Source: an uncultured Clostridia bacterium
GTDB taxonomy: Bacteria > Bacillota > Clostridia > Oscillospirales > Ruminococcaceae
DNA: 16,613 bases
NCBI GenBank assembly: GCA_937892655.1
Contig: CALBJC010000077.1
Span: 1 to 16,613 of the forward strand
Direction: 5' to 3'
Positions 1 to 6,876 of this stretch are shown here, one piece after another (the first letter of the stretch is position 1; each line of letters begins with the position of its first letter). Under the pieces are notes generated by a model. The model was not told the DNA's origin, made no database searches, and was given only the letters and a program-made list of their open reading frames with translations. Position numbers and translations under genes: made by a program.

Positions 1-989
1 TTATTGAGCCTATGGGGCTTGATACTGATGAATATTATCTTCAGGGTATGTCAACATCGCTCCCTGAGGATGTTCAGATCAAATTCCTGCGTTCAATCAA
101 GGGCTTAGAGCGAGTAGAAATTATGCGAAACGCTTATGCTATCGAGTATGACTGCTGTGATCCTACAGAGCTTTTGCCAACGCTTGAATTCAAGGCGGTA
201 AAGGGATTATACGGTGCCGGTCAGTTCAACGGTACATCAGGCTATGAGGAAGCCGCAGCACAGGGACTTATTGCAGGCATAAACTGCTCACTTTCACAGC
301 TGGGGCGTGAACAGATTATTTTAGACAGAGCCTCATCATATATTGGTACACTTATTGATGACCTTTGTACTAAGGGCTGTATGGACCCTTACAGAATGCT
401 TACATCGAGAAGTGAATACCGCTTGCTTTTAAGACAGGATAATGCTGATGAGAGATTAACGCCTACTGGCTATAAGGTAGGGCTAATTTCAGAGGAAAGG
501 TATCAGCGTTTTCTGAAAAAGCAGGAAAAAATCAAGGCTGAGGTAGAAAGATTCAAGAAAACAAATATCGGTCCGTCAAAGCCTTTGAATGAAATGCTCG
601 AAAGTAGGGGAACTGCTCCTATAAACAATGGCTGTAAGCTTGCAGACTTGTTGCGCCGTCCGCAGATTTCATACTACGATTTAGCAGTATGTGACCCGCA
701 GAGAGAAGAGCTTTCAAAGGATATTTGTGAGCAGGTAGAAAATCAGATCAAGTATGAGGGATATATAGCTATCTCACTTTCACACGTTGAGAGCATGAGA
801 AAGCTCGAAAAGAAAACACTCTCAATGGATATGGATTATAGAGAAATTAAAGGTCTTAGATTAGAGGCTCAGGAAAAGCTCAATAAGATTAAGCCTTTAT
901 CGGTAGGTCAGGCGTCGAGAATATCGGGCGTTAACCCTGCGGATATTTCGGTTTTGCTTATCTGGCTTGAACAAAACGGAGGAAAGTAA
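1..989 (+). CDS. mnmG: MnmG (GidA) tRNA uridine-5-carboxymethylaminomethyl modification enzyme, 3' part
   Basis: This is the C-terminal half (about 328 residues; first full codon at position 3) of the FAD-dependent enzyme that, with MnmE, installs the carboxymethylaminomethyl group on wobble uridine U34 of certain tRNAs in the cytoplasm. The N-terminal FAD-binding part lies outside the window. Family signatures are clear: EPMGLDTDEYY followed by STSLPEDVQ near the start, then GLYGAGQFNGTSGYEEAAAQ, then DPYRMLTSRSEYRLLLRQDN, and a helical C-terminal domain involved in MnmE and tRNA contacts. The reading frame is open to the window edge, so no start is visible. The stop codon (987-989) directly abuts the rsmG start at 990, which is the usual mnmG-rsmG coupling near bacterial origins. 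No damage is seen. Confidence 0.96.
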   Translation, partial: IEPMGLDTDEYYLQGMSTSLPEDVQIKFLRSIKGLERVEIMRNAYAIEYDCCDPTELLPTLEFKAVKGLYGAGQFNGTSGYEEAAAQGLIAGINCSLSQLGREQIILDRASSYIGTLIDDLCTKGCMDPYRMLTSRSEYRLLLRQDNADERLTPTGYKVGLISEERYQRFLKKQEKIKAEVERFKKTNIGPSKPLNEMLESRGTAPINNGCKLADLLRRPQISYYDLAVCDPQREELSKDICEQVENQIKYEGYIAISLSHVESMRKLEKKTLSMDMDYREIKGLRLEAQEKLNKIKPLSVGQASRISGVNPADISVLLIWLEQNGGK

Positions 990-1715
990 ATGCTTATTTC
1001 ATACAGTGAATTTCAGAAGCTGTTTTCAAAGTGTGACCTTAACATCATAACAGAGCAGTATGATAAATTTGCAAAATATGCGACTCTTTTGGTTGAATGG
1101 AATGAGAAAATCAATCTTACAGCCATTACTGCCCCTGAAGAAATCGCTCAGAAGCATTTTTTAGACAGCGTTTTACCGTTTTATCTGTCAGAAAACCTCA
1201 ATGGTCTTATCAGAACTGAGGATATAAGGCTTATTGATGTTGGTACGGGTGCGGGTTTTCCGTCATGTCCGCTAAAGATTATGCAGGATAATATAAAGAT
1301 TACGCTGCTTGACAGCTTAAATAAGAGAATAAATTTCTTAAAAGAGGTATCTGATAGTTTAGGTCTTGCAGCAAACTGTATTCATTCAAGAGCCGAGGAT
1401 GGCGCTAAAAAGGGAAGTGCTTTGCGTGAAAGCTTTGATATAGCTACTGCAAGGGCGGTTGCAAACCTACCTGTTTTGTGCGAATACTGTATCCCTTATG
1501 TAAAGGTCGGCGGTGTTTTCTGCGCACTAAAGGGTAGCGACTGCAAAGAAGAGCTTGAAAATGCTCAGAAGATTATTGAAACCTTGGGCGGCAAGATAAT
1601 TGAAAATACAGAGTATACTTTGCCAAACGGCGATAAGAGAACGCTTATCGTTATAAAGAAGGTAAGAGCAACTCCTCTAAAATATCCTCGACCAAAGGCT
1701 AAAATGAAATATTAA
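990..1715 (+). CDS. rsmG: RsmG (GidB) 16S rRNA (guanine-527-N7) methyltransferase
   Basis: This 241-residue SAM-dependent methyltransferase is expected to methylate N7 of G527 in 16S rRNA; loss of this mark gives low-level streptomycin resistance in other bacteria. The SAM-binding motif I is DVGTGAGF at about residues 83-90, followed by FPSCPLKI and then LLDSLNKRINFLKEV, very like Bacillus subtilis RsmG. TARAVANLPVL and the C-terminal TPLKYPR stretch are also family hallmarks. Length is normal. The start is set by GGAGG at 978-982, seven bases before ATG, and the gene begins on the base after the mnmG stop, so the two are co-transcribed. A terminator follows at 1722-1756. Confidence 0.96.
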   Translation: MLISYSEFQKLFSKCDLNIITEQYDKFAKYATLLVEWNEKINLTAITAPEEIAQKHFLDSVLPFYLSENLNGLIRTEDIRLIDVGTGAGFPSCPLKIMQDNIKITLLDSLNKRINFLKEVSDSLGLAANCIHSRAEDGAKKGSALRESFDIATARAVANLPVLCEYCIPYVKVGGVFCALKGSDCKEELENAQKIIETLGGKIIENTEYTLPNGDKRTLIVIKKVRATPLKYPRPKAKMKY

Positions 1716-1721
1716 CCTGGC

Positions 1722-1756
1722 AAACCTTCGCATATTTATGTATGCGGAGGTTTTTT
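1722..1756 (+). terminator. Rho-independent terminator of mnmG-rsmG
   Basis: A 13-base-pair stem (1722-1734 with 1741-1753, one G-T wobble) closes a six-base loop, and the 3' arm runs into a T tract. It lies seven bases after the rsmG stop and separates that operon from the diguanylate cyclase gene. Confidence 0.88.
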
Positions 1757-1861
1757 ACTGTCAACAAAATTCAATTATTCATATATTTTCTACGATAACG
1801 TTTGCATTCTGAATTAAATAAAAAGCCTTTCTGAACTTTTTAGCAAAATATTGCTTTTTGC

Positions 1862-1890
1862 TTGCAAATTTTATGTTTCCGTGGTATAAT
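1862..1890 (+). promoter_or_regulatory. Predicted sigma-A promoter of the diguanylate cyclase gene
   Basis: A perfect -10 box TATAAT at 1885-1890 is preceded by TGG, giving an extended -10 element. A -35 like TTGCAA (1862-1867) sits exactly 17 bases upstream. It lies about 60 bases before the likely start codon at 1951 and downstream of the rsmG terminator, so the gene is probably its own transcription unit. Confidence 0.75.
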
Positions 1891-1950
1891 GTATTCACAA
1901 AATGTTAATATTGTTCGTTTTGGCGTTTTGACAGGGGTATGGGTGATTTT

Positions 1951-4011
1951 ATGACAACGCTAAAGGAAAGGATAGCTAAGCATCTGCAACTGATTATACT
2001 GATAGTAGCAGGGGTGATTATCTTACTTTCCGTTTGCTTTTTGCTTTACAGTAGCAGAAAGACTATGATTGATGAATCTCACGTTGCGTTTACTCAGATA
2101 GAGCAGATTTTATTTGATAATCATCAGGAGCTTTTGCAGATTGAGGCTGAACACAGCAGGTCTTGTATCGAAAGCGCAAAGCTGGTTTCTGAGATGATTT
2201 CTCTGCGCGAAGGAGCACTTGCAAAACCTGATGGACTTGCTCAGATAATGGATATAGCTCAGGTAGATGAAATTCATCTTTTTGACAAAAGCGGAAAAAT
2301 CGTTTATTCAACAAATTCAGAATATTTAGGTTATACAATGGAAAGCGGCGAACAGATTTCGTTCTTTGCGCCTATGCTTAGTGACAAAACTATGCAGCTG
2401 TGTCAGGATGTTATGCCTAATACTGCAGAGGGTAAGTCAATGCAGTATGCAGCAGTATGGTCGCAGGACGGAGAATATATTGTTCAGATTGGTTTGGAGC
2501 CTACAAGAGTTATGGAGGTTACCAAGAAAAATGAGCTTTCTTATATTTTTTCTCTGCTGACGGTCGGATATGATACGAATATGTATGCAGTTGACGCTGT
2601 GACAGGTGATATCAAGGGCTCAACTGACTATGATATGGTAGGGAAGAATATCTACCGCATTGGCTTTGAAAAGGAAGATTTTGAAAAATTAGAGCGTGGA
2701 TTCAGCGCAAGTGTGCAGGGAACAGCCTCATATTGTATCTTCACAAAGATCGATTCTGTTCTTGTTGGCAGAGTATGTACAAAGGCTTCTTTGAACAGAC
2801 CGGTTATTCTTTACAGCCTTATTATTGTTTTCTGTGTACTTGTAGTATGCGCTATAATGCTAAGAGCAATGCTCAAATCGCTGAATACTTTAGTTATAGA
2901 GCAGATTTCAGGAGTAAATGAGGCACTTGAGGATATAACAAAGGGCGATTTAAAAAGAGAGGTCAATGCAAAGTATTCCCTTGAGTTCAAGGAGCTTAGC
3001 AATCACATCAACGAGATGAAAAAGAGCATTACCTTAAACTCTGATAAGCTTTCATATATTCTTGACAGTATCAACGGTCTGATGGGTATTTATGAGTATA
3101 ACATCAATTCAAGCGGTGTTAAGTTTATAAAGAATATAAAAAAGGTTTTATCTATCGATTCTAACAAGAAATGTGAGCTTGCAAAGGATTATAAGGTTTT
3201 TGAGGAATACTTAAATCAGATAAAAGCAAACGTTGTTTATAAGGATGAGCTTATTTATGCTCTGCCTGACAAAAAGCGATATGTAAAAATCAAACAGATA
3301 AGAGTAGGCGATGAGGTTTTTGGTATCATTATGGATGCAACTGAGGATGTTATCGAACGCCAGCGTCTGCAGGAGGAACGTGATGTTGATTCGCTTACAA
3401 GGCTTTTAAATCGTCGTGGCCTTGAAAGAGCGCTTGATGAGGTGTTTTCAAATCCAAGAGAGGTTCAGTATGGCGTATTATTTATGATCGATGCTGACGG
3501 CCTTAAGGGAATAAACGACGTTTACGGCCATGAATGCGGTGACCTTTATCTTAAAAAGGTTGGTAATGTTTTAAAAACTGCCTTTGAGGGTAAAAGCATT
3601 GTATCCCGTCAGGGCGGCGATGAATATGTTCTGATGTGCTATGGCTGTGAAACGGTCGAACCGCTTGAAGAGCTTATCAAAAAGCTCAAGAGACTTCAGA
3701 ATTCAGAAACGATGTTCCTGCCCGGCGGTCAGGAGGTCAATGTAAAATTCTCAATGGGCTATGACTTCTGTAAGCTGGCTGTTCCTGATTATCATTACCT
3801 GATGAGCTCTGCAGACGCGCGAATGTATGAGGATAAGAAAAAGCGCAAAGCGGCTCAGAAGGCTATTGAAGATGCCAAGAAGGCTGAAAAGGAAAGACTG
3901 GAACGTGAAGAACAAGAACGTTTAGAGGCTGAACGTTTAGCACTTGAGGGCATTTCAAAGGTAAAGGCAAAGCCTATGCATAATCTTATAAAAAAGAAAA
4001 AGGAAAAATAA
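1951..4011 (+). CDS. Membrane-anchored sensor diguanylate cyclase (dCache-HAMP-GGDEF)
   Basis: Predicted to make cyclic di-GMP from two GTP at the membrane. Numbering from ATG 1951: membrane helix about 11-33; extracytoplasmic sensor about 34-283 with double-Cache-like stretches (IHLFDKSGKIVYSTNSEYLG and AVDAVTGDIKG); second helix about 284-308; HAMP-like linker (ITKGDLKREV) about 310-360; an uncharacterised, perhaps PAS-like, region about 365-475; GGDEF domain from about 478 (DVDSLTRLLNRRG, then IDADGLKGINDVYGHECGD). The signature is GGDEY at 555-559, and metal and guanine ligand positions look intact. The RxxD inhibitory site expected nine residues before GGDEY is absent. The last 60 or so residues are a charged Glu/Lys/Arg helix. 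ATG 1951 is preferred because GGTGAT lies just upstream; an in-frame ATG at 1939 would add MGDF but has AGGGG only one base away. Signal sensed: unknown. Confidence 0.88.
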   Translation: MTTLKERIAKHLQLIILIVAGVIILLSVCFLLYSSRKTMIDESHVAFTQIEQILFDNHQELLQIEAEHSRSCIESAKLVSEMISLREGALAKPDGLAQIMDIAQVDEIHLFDKSGKIVYSTNSEYLGYTMESGEQISFFAPMLSDKTMQLCQDVMPNTAEGKSMQYAAVWSQDGEYIVQIGLEPTRVMEVTKKNELSYIFSLLTVGYDTNMYAVDAVTGDIKGSTDYDMVGKNIYRIGFEKEDFEKLERGFSASVQGTASYCIFTKIDSVLVGRVCTKASLNRPVILYSLIIVFCVLVVCAIMLRAMLKSLNTLVIEQISGVNEALEDITKGDLKREVNAKYSLEFKELSNHINEMKKSITLNSDKLSYILDSINGLMGIYEYNINSSGVKFIKNIKKVLSIDSNKKCELAKDYKVFEEYLNQIKANVVYKDELIYALPDKKRYVKIKQIRVGDEVFGIIMDATEDVIERQRLQEERDVDSLTRLLNRRGLERALDEVFSNPREVQYGVLFMIDADGLKGINDVYGHECGDLYLKKVGNVLKTAFEGKSIVSRQGGDEYVLMCYGCETVEPLEELIKKLKRLQNSETMFLPGGQEVNVKFSMGYDFCKLAVPDYHYLMSSADARMYEDKKKRKAAQKAIEDAKKAEKERLEREEQERLEAERLALEGISKVKAKPMHNLIKKKKEK

Positions 4012-4018
4012 TATTTTA

Positions 4019-4044
4019 GGCTCTGATTTATCAGAGCCTTTTTT
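4019..4044 (+). terminator. Terminator of the diguanylate cyclase gene
   Basis: A perfect 8-base-pair stem GGCTCTGA/TCAGAGCC closes a TTTA loop and is followed by six Ts. It starts eight bases after the stop codon. Its last T is also the first base of parS1. Confidence 0.9.
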
Positions 4045-4059
4045 GTTCCACGTGGAACA
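4044..4059 (+). promoter_or_regulatory. parS: parS site 1, ParB-binding centromere
   Basis: TGTTCCACGTGGAACA is a perfect 16-base palindrome that matches the Firmicutes parS consensus (TGTTNCACGTGAAACA-type) apart from a symmetrical base change. ParB should load here as a CTP-dependent clamp and spread. It lies between the diguanylate cyclase terminator and the noc promoter. An identical copy is at 5074-5089. Confidence 0.92.
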
Positions 4060-4150
4060 TTTTGCATAAAAACAGTAAAAAGGGGGAGTAAAAATAAAAA
4101 CTAGTCGCAAACTGCGATAACTTACTATTTTCTATATGCATAATCTGAGA

Positions 4151-4156
4151 TATAAT
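4151..4156 (+). promoter_or_regulatory. Predicted -10 box of the noc promoter
   Basis: TATAAT lies 35 bases before the noc start codon. The best -35 at a 17-base spacing is only TTTTCT (4128-4133), so the promoter is either weak or helped by an activator. The site is about 90 bases downstream of parS1, so ParB spreading could affect it. Confidence 0.55.
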
Positions 4157-4190
4157 AGCCACAGATAGTAAAATCTGAGGAGGAGATAAA

Positions 4191-4997
4191 ATGGCTTTAT
4201 TCAAGTTGCCCGCCAGAGCAGATGTAAAGAGGATAGTAGAGATCGACTGTGAAAGCATCGTTGCAAACCCATATCAGCCGCGAAAGCAGTTTGACTCAAA
4301 CAAGCTGGACACGCTGTCAGAATCCATTGCGACTGACGGAATTATTCAGCCGCTTACTGTCAGAAGCGTTGGCGAAAAGTACGAGCTTATCTGCGGCGAG
4401 CGAAGGCTCAGGGCGGCAAGGCAGGCGGGACTGGAAAAGGTGCCCTGCATCATAATGGATATAACTCAGAGAAAATCGGCGCTTTTAGCACTTGTAGAAA
4501 ACATTCAGCGGGCAGACCTCAATTTCTTTGAAGAAGCGCAGGCGATAGAGGAGCTTATCTCTTTTTACGGAATGACTCAGGAGGATGCCGCAAAGCGACT
4601 GGGTATTGCGCAGTCTACCCTTGCAAATAAGATAAGGCTTTTAAAGCTTTCAGATGAAGAAAAAGAACTGATTTTGAAAACAGGACTCACAGAAAGACAC
4701 GCAAGGGCGCTTTTGCGTTTACCGCAGGGGCGGCTACGGCTTGATGTGATCGATAAGGCATATAAAGAGGCGCTGAATGTAGAAAAGACAGAAGCGCTTA
4801 TCTTAAAACTCTTAGATGAGCAGAAAATTGCGCAAAGCTACAAAAAGCGTGCGGTTGTTTTTAAAGATGTAAGATTATTTTTCAATACGATAAATAATGC
4901 AGTAAAGACTATGCAGTCAGCGGGTGTGAATGCAAAAACTCGCAGACTTGAAAAAGATGGCTTTACTGAATTTATAATTACTATTCCAAACGGCTAA
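4191..4997 (+). CDS. noc: Noc-like nucleoid occlusion protein (ParB/Spo0J family)
   Basis: A 268-residue ParB-family DNA-binding CTPase of the Noc branch, expected to bind dispersed chromosomal sites and keep the division septum off the nucleoid, with its N-terminus touching the membrane. Visible parts are NPYQPRKQF (26-34), the CTP-binding GERR motif (69-72), ENIQR (103-107), a helix-turn-helix (MTQEDAAKRLGIAQSTLANK, 128-147) and TERHARALL (167-175). The four positions separating Noc from ParB in published specificity work read Q141, K147, K152 and R169, the Noc set. The N-terminus MALFKLPARADVKR is a short hydrophobic and basic stretch that could be a membrane-targeting helix, which is an inference. 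The start is fixed by AGGAGG (4178-4183) seven bases before ATG. The gene has its own promoter and terminator and is bracketed by two parS sites. It could alternatively be a second ParB. Confidence 0.87.
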   Translation: MALFKLPARADVKRIVEIDCESIVANPYQPRKQFDSNKLDTLSESIATDGIIQPLTVRSVGEKYELICGERRLRAARQAGLEKVPCIIMDITQRKSALLALVENIQRADLNFFEEAQAIEELISFYGMTQEDAAKRLGIAQSTLANKIRLLKLSDEEKELILKTGLTERHARALLRLPQGRLRLDVIDKAYKEALNVEKTEALILKLLDEQKIAQSYKKRAVVFKDVRLFFNTINNAVKTMQSAGVNAKTRRLEKDGFTEFIITIPNG

Positions 4998-5029
4998 AAC
5001 ACATTGTTATCCCCAATATACCTCATTTT

Positions 5030-5065
5030 GCAGGCAGCGTTTTTATTACGCTGTCTGTCTTTTTT
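5030..5065 (+). terminator. Terminator of noc
   Basis: An 11-base-pair stem (5030-5040 with 5048-5058, two G-T wobbles) closes a seven-base loop and is followed by a T-rich tract at 5060-5065. It lies about 30 bases after the noc stop and nine bases before parS2. Confidence 0.85.
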
Positions 5066-5073
5066 ATAAAAAA

Positions 5074-5089
5074 TGTTCCACGTGGAACA
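5074..5089 (+). promoter_or_regulatory. parS: parS site 2, ParB-binding centromere
   Basis: This is a second perfect copy of TGTTCCACGTGGAACA, exactly 1030 bases downstream of the first. It sits between the noc terminator and the parA promoter, about 50 bases upstream of the -35 element. It is placed for both segregation and possible ParB feedback on parAB transcription. Confidence 0.92.
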
Positions 5090-5137
5090 AATTTTCTGAA
5101 AAACTGCGTAAAAACTCATAAAATTTCTTAAAAACCC

Positions 5138-5166
5138 TTTTCAAAAGCTGCTAATCGTGGTATAAT
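5138..5166 (+). promoter_or_regulatory. Predicted sigma-A promoter of parA-parB
   Basis: A perfect TATAAT at 5161-5166 is preceded by TGG (extended -10), with TTTTCA (5138-5143) as a 4/6 -35 at 17-base spacing. It is 37 bases before the parA start and is the only clear promoter seen before the parA-parB-serS-thioesterase-tatD-GH5 string. Confidence 0.72.
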
Positions 5167-5191
5167 TAATTTTAATGCAGATTATTTAAAC

Positions 5192-5198
5192 GGAGGTG
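5192..5198 (+). promoter_or_regulatory. Ribosome binding site that decides the TTG start of parA
   Basis: GGAGGTG lies five bases before the TTG at 5204. No ATG or GTG in frame is positioned this well, and the TTG start gives the conserved GKIIAVSNQKGGVGKST N-terminus. Confidence 0.8.
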
Positions 5199-5203
5199 TA
5201 GTT

Positions 5204-5998
5204 TTGGGTAAGATAATTGCAGTTTCAAACCAGAAGGGTGGCGTTGGTAAGTCAACTACTGTTGTAAACCTGGCTGCGGCCCTTGGCGGTAAGGGCAAAA
5301 AGGTTTTGGTTATCGACTCTGATATTCAGGGTAATGCTACAACCAGCTTTGGTATCAAGAAAAGAAACATTCAGAATACTACCTATGAGGTTCTGATAGG
5401 TGAGGCGAGAATCGCTGATTGTATAGTAAAGACAGCGTTTAAGAATGTATCGATCGTACCTGCGGCGCAGAAGCTTGCGGGCGCTGAAATTGAGCTTAAC
5501 AATCTTGATAACAAGCTGTTGCGCCTTAAAATGCAGCTTTTGACGGTCAAGCCAAATTATGATTACATACTGATTGATACTCCGCCGTCACTCGGACTTT
5601 TGACACTAAACGCGCTTGCTACTGCTGACAGCGTTATTATTCCTATTCAGTGTGAGTTTTTGTCACTCGAAGGCCTTGTTCAGATAAACGATACTATCAA
5701 GAGAATGAGACAGTCATACAACCCTTCACTTGAAATTGAGGGTATTTTGTATACTATGTATGTAGGCAGATACAACGTTACTGCGCAGGTAGCACAAGAG
5801 GTTGAAAAGTATTTCCCGAATAAGGTTTTCAAAACGGTTATTCCAAGAAACATAGCGCTTTCAGAAGCACCGTCTCACGGAAAGCCTATTATGTATTACG
5901 ATGTTCGTTCAAAGGGCGCTGAAAGCTATATGGCTCTTTGCAAGGAACTATTGTCAAGAGAAAAGAAAGCTAAAAAGGATATAGGAGGGTTGATTTAG
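5204..5998 (+). CDS. parA: ParA (Soj) chromosome-partitioning ATPase
   Basis: A 264-residue deviant-Walker ATPase that forms ATP-dependent dimers on DNA and moves ParB-parS complexes; in Bacillus, Soj also regulates DnaA. The Walker A motif KGGVGKST spans residues 11-18, with signature lysine K11 and P-loop K16 at the same positions as in Bacillus Soj. The A' motif is DSDIQGN with D40 kept, but the usual proline (DPQ) is isoleucine at 41. Walker B is ILIDTPPSLG. The LSLEGL and PRNIALSEAPSHGKPI stretches are typical, and length is normal. Translation starts at TTG 5204. The TAG stop shares its last base with the GTG start of parB, so the two are translationally coupled. parS2 and an extended -10 promoter lie upstream. 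Confidence 0.96.
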   Translation: MGKIIAVSNQKGGVGKSTTVVNLAAALGGKGKKVLVIDSDIQGNATTSFGIKKRNIQNTTYEVLIGEARIADCIVKTAFKNVSIVPAAQKLAGAEIELNNLDNKLLRLKMQLLTVKPNYDYILIDTPPSLGLLTLNALATADSVIIPIQCEFLSLEGLVQINDTIKRMRQSYNPSLEIEGILYTMYVGRYNVTAQVAQEVEKYFPNKVFKTVIPRNIALSEAPSHGKPIMYYDVRSKGAESYMALCKELLSREKKAKKDIGGLI

Positions 5999-6858
5999 TG
6001 GCTACTAAAAAGGTAAAGGGCCTGGGCGGCGGTCTGGATTCGCTGTTTGAGGATAACAACGATAACGAGAAATCCACCTCAACGCTCAGAATATCAGAAA
6101 TTGAGCCTAACAAGGCTCAGCCAAGACAGGATTTTGATGATGAAGCGATAGTTTCATTATGCAGTTCAATCCGGCAGCACGGCATTTTGCAGCCGCTTGT
6201 TGTAAGACCGCTTATGAATGGTCAGTATCAGATAGTTGCGGGCGAAAGAAGATGGAGAGCTGCCAGAATGGCGGGGCTTTCTCAGGTTCCTGTAATTATC
6301 AAGGAGCTTACTGATAAAGAAACAATGCAGCTGGCGCTCATTGAAAACCTTCAGCGTGAAAACTTAAATCCTGTTGAAGAGGCGCTCGGTTATAATGACC
6401 TTATGCAGACCTACAATATGACTCAGGAGCAGGTAGCTCAGACTGTAAACAAATCACGTTCGCAGGTTGCCAATATGCTCAGAGTTTTAAATCTCGATGA
6501 AGATCCGCTTACAGCGCTCAGAAAAGGCGAGATTTCACTCGGTCACGCTAAGATTTTGGCGGGTATTGAGGATACAAAGGTTCAGAATGAGCTTTGCGTG
6601 AGAGTTATTAAAGAAGAGCTATCAGTAAGAGCGCTGGAAAAAATTGTAAAATCGCTTGATAAGGCTCCGAAGGAAGAAAAGGCTGCAGAGGCATTTTCAA
6701 ATCCTTCAATCTACAAAGAGGTTGAGCTTGCTTTAACCGAAACTATGGGCAGAAAGGTTAAGGTATTCTCAAAGGGCGATAAGAAGTTTATTCAGCTTGA
6801 ATTCTATGACGAGGCAGATCTAACTGACCTTGCAGATAAAATTTCACTTGGAAACTAA
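5998..6858 (+). CDS. parB: ParB (Spo0J) centromere-binding CTPase
   Basis: A 286-residue ParB that should load on the two parS sites, spread as a CTP clamp, recruit SMC and stimulate ParA. The CTP-binding GERR motif is at 82-85, ENLQR at 116-120, the helix-turn-helix at about 141-160 and SLGHAKILAG from 180; a C-terminal dimerisation domain follows. The specificity positions read R154, M160, N165 and G182; the R and G are the parS-type pair, unlike the neighbouring Noc-like protein. The N-terminal ParA-activating motif is KGLGGGLDSLF, where most ParBs have K or R in place of the second of the three glycines. The GTG start overlaps the parA stop by one base and is preceded by AGGAGG (5983-5988). 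serS follows after 18 bases. Confidence 0.96.
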   Translation: MATKKVKGLGGGLDSLFEDNNDNEKSTSTLRISEIEPNKAQPRQDFDDEAIVSLCSSIRQHGILQPLVVRPLMNGQYQIVAGERRWRAARMAGLSQVPVIIKELTDKETMQLALIENLQRENLNPVEEALGYNDLMQTYNMTQEQVAQTVNKSRSQVANMLRVLNLDEDPLTALRKGEISLGHAKILAGIEDTKVQNELCVRVIKEELSVRALEKIVKSLDKAPKEEKAAEAFSNPSIYKEVELALTETMGRKVKVFSKGDKKFIQLEFYDEADLTDLADKISLGN

Positions 6859-6876
6859 TAAAAAGAGGTAATAGAA

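Noticed and set aside
1757..1861. Possible regulatory structure in the AT-rich gap before the cyclase promoter
   Set aside because: Only short, low-complexity complementarities such as AGCAA/TTGCT are present, as expected by chance in AT-rich DNA.
3721..3735. CCCGG-containing stretches here, at 9313 and near 13535 as Noc-binding sites
   Set aside because: None is a palindrome matching ATTTCCCGGGAAAT. They lie inside coding sequence and match only the central few bases.
4031..4258. Minus-strand frame across parS1 and the noc promoter
   Set aside because: It runs through a terminator, parS1, the promoter and the start of noc, and has no ribosome site or plausible protein features.
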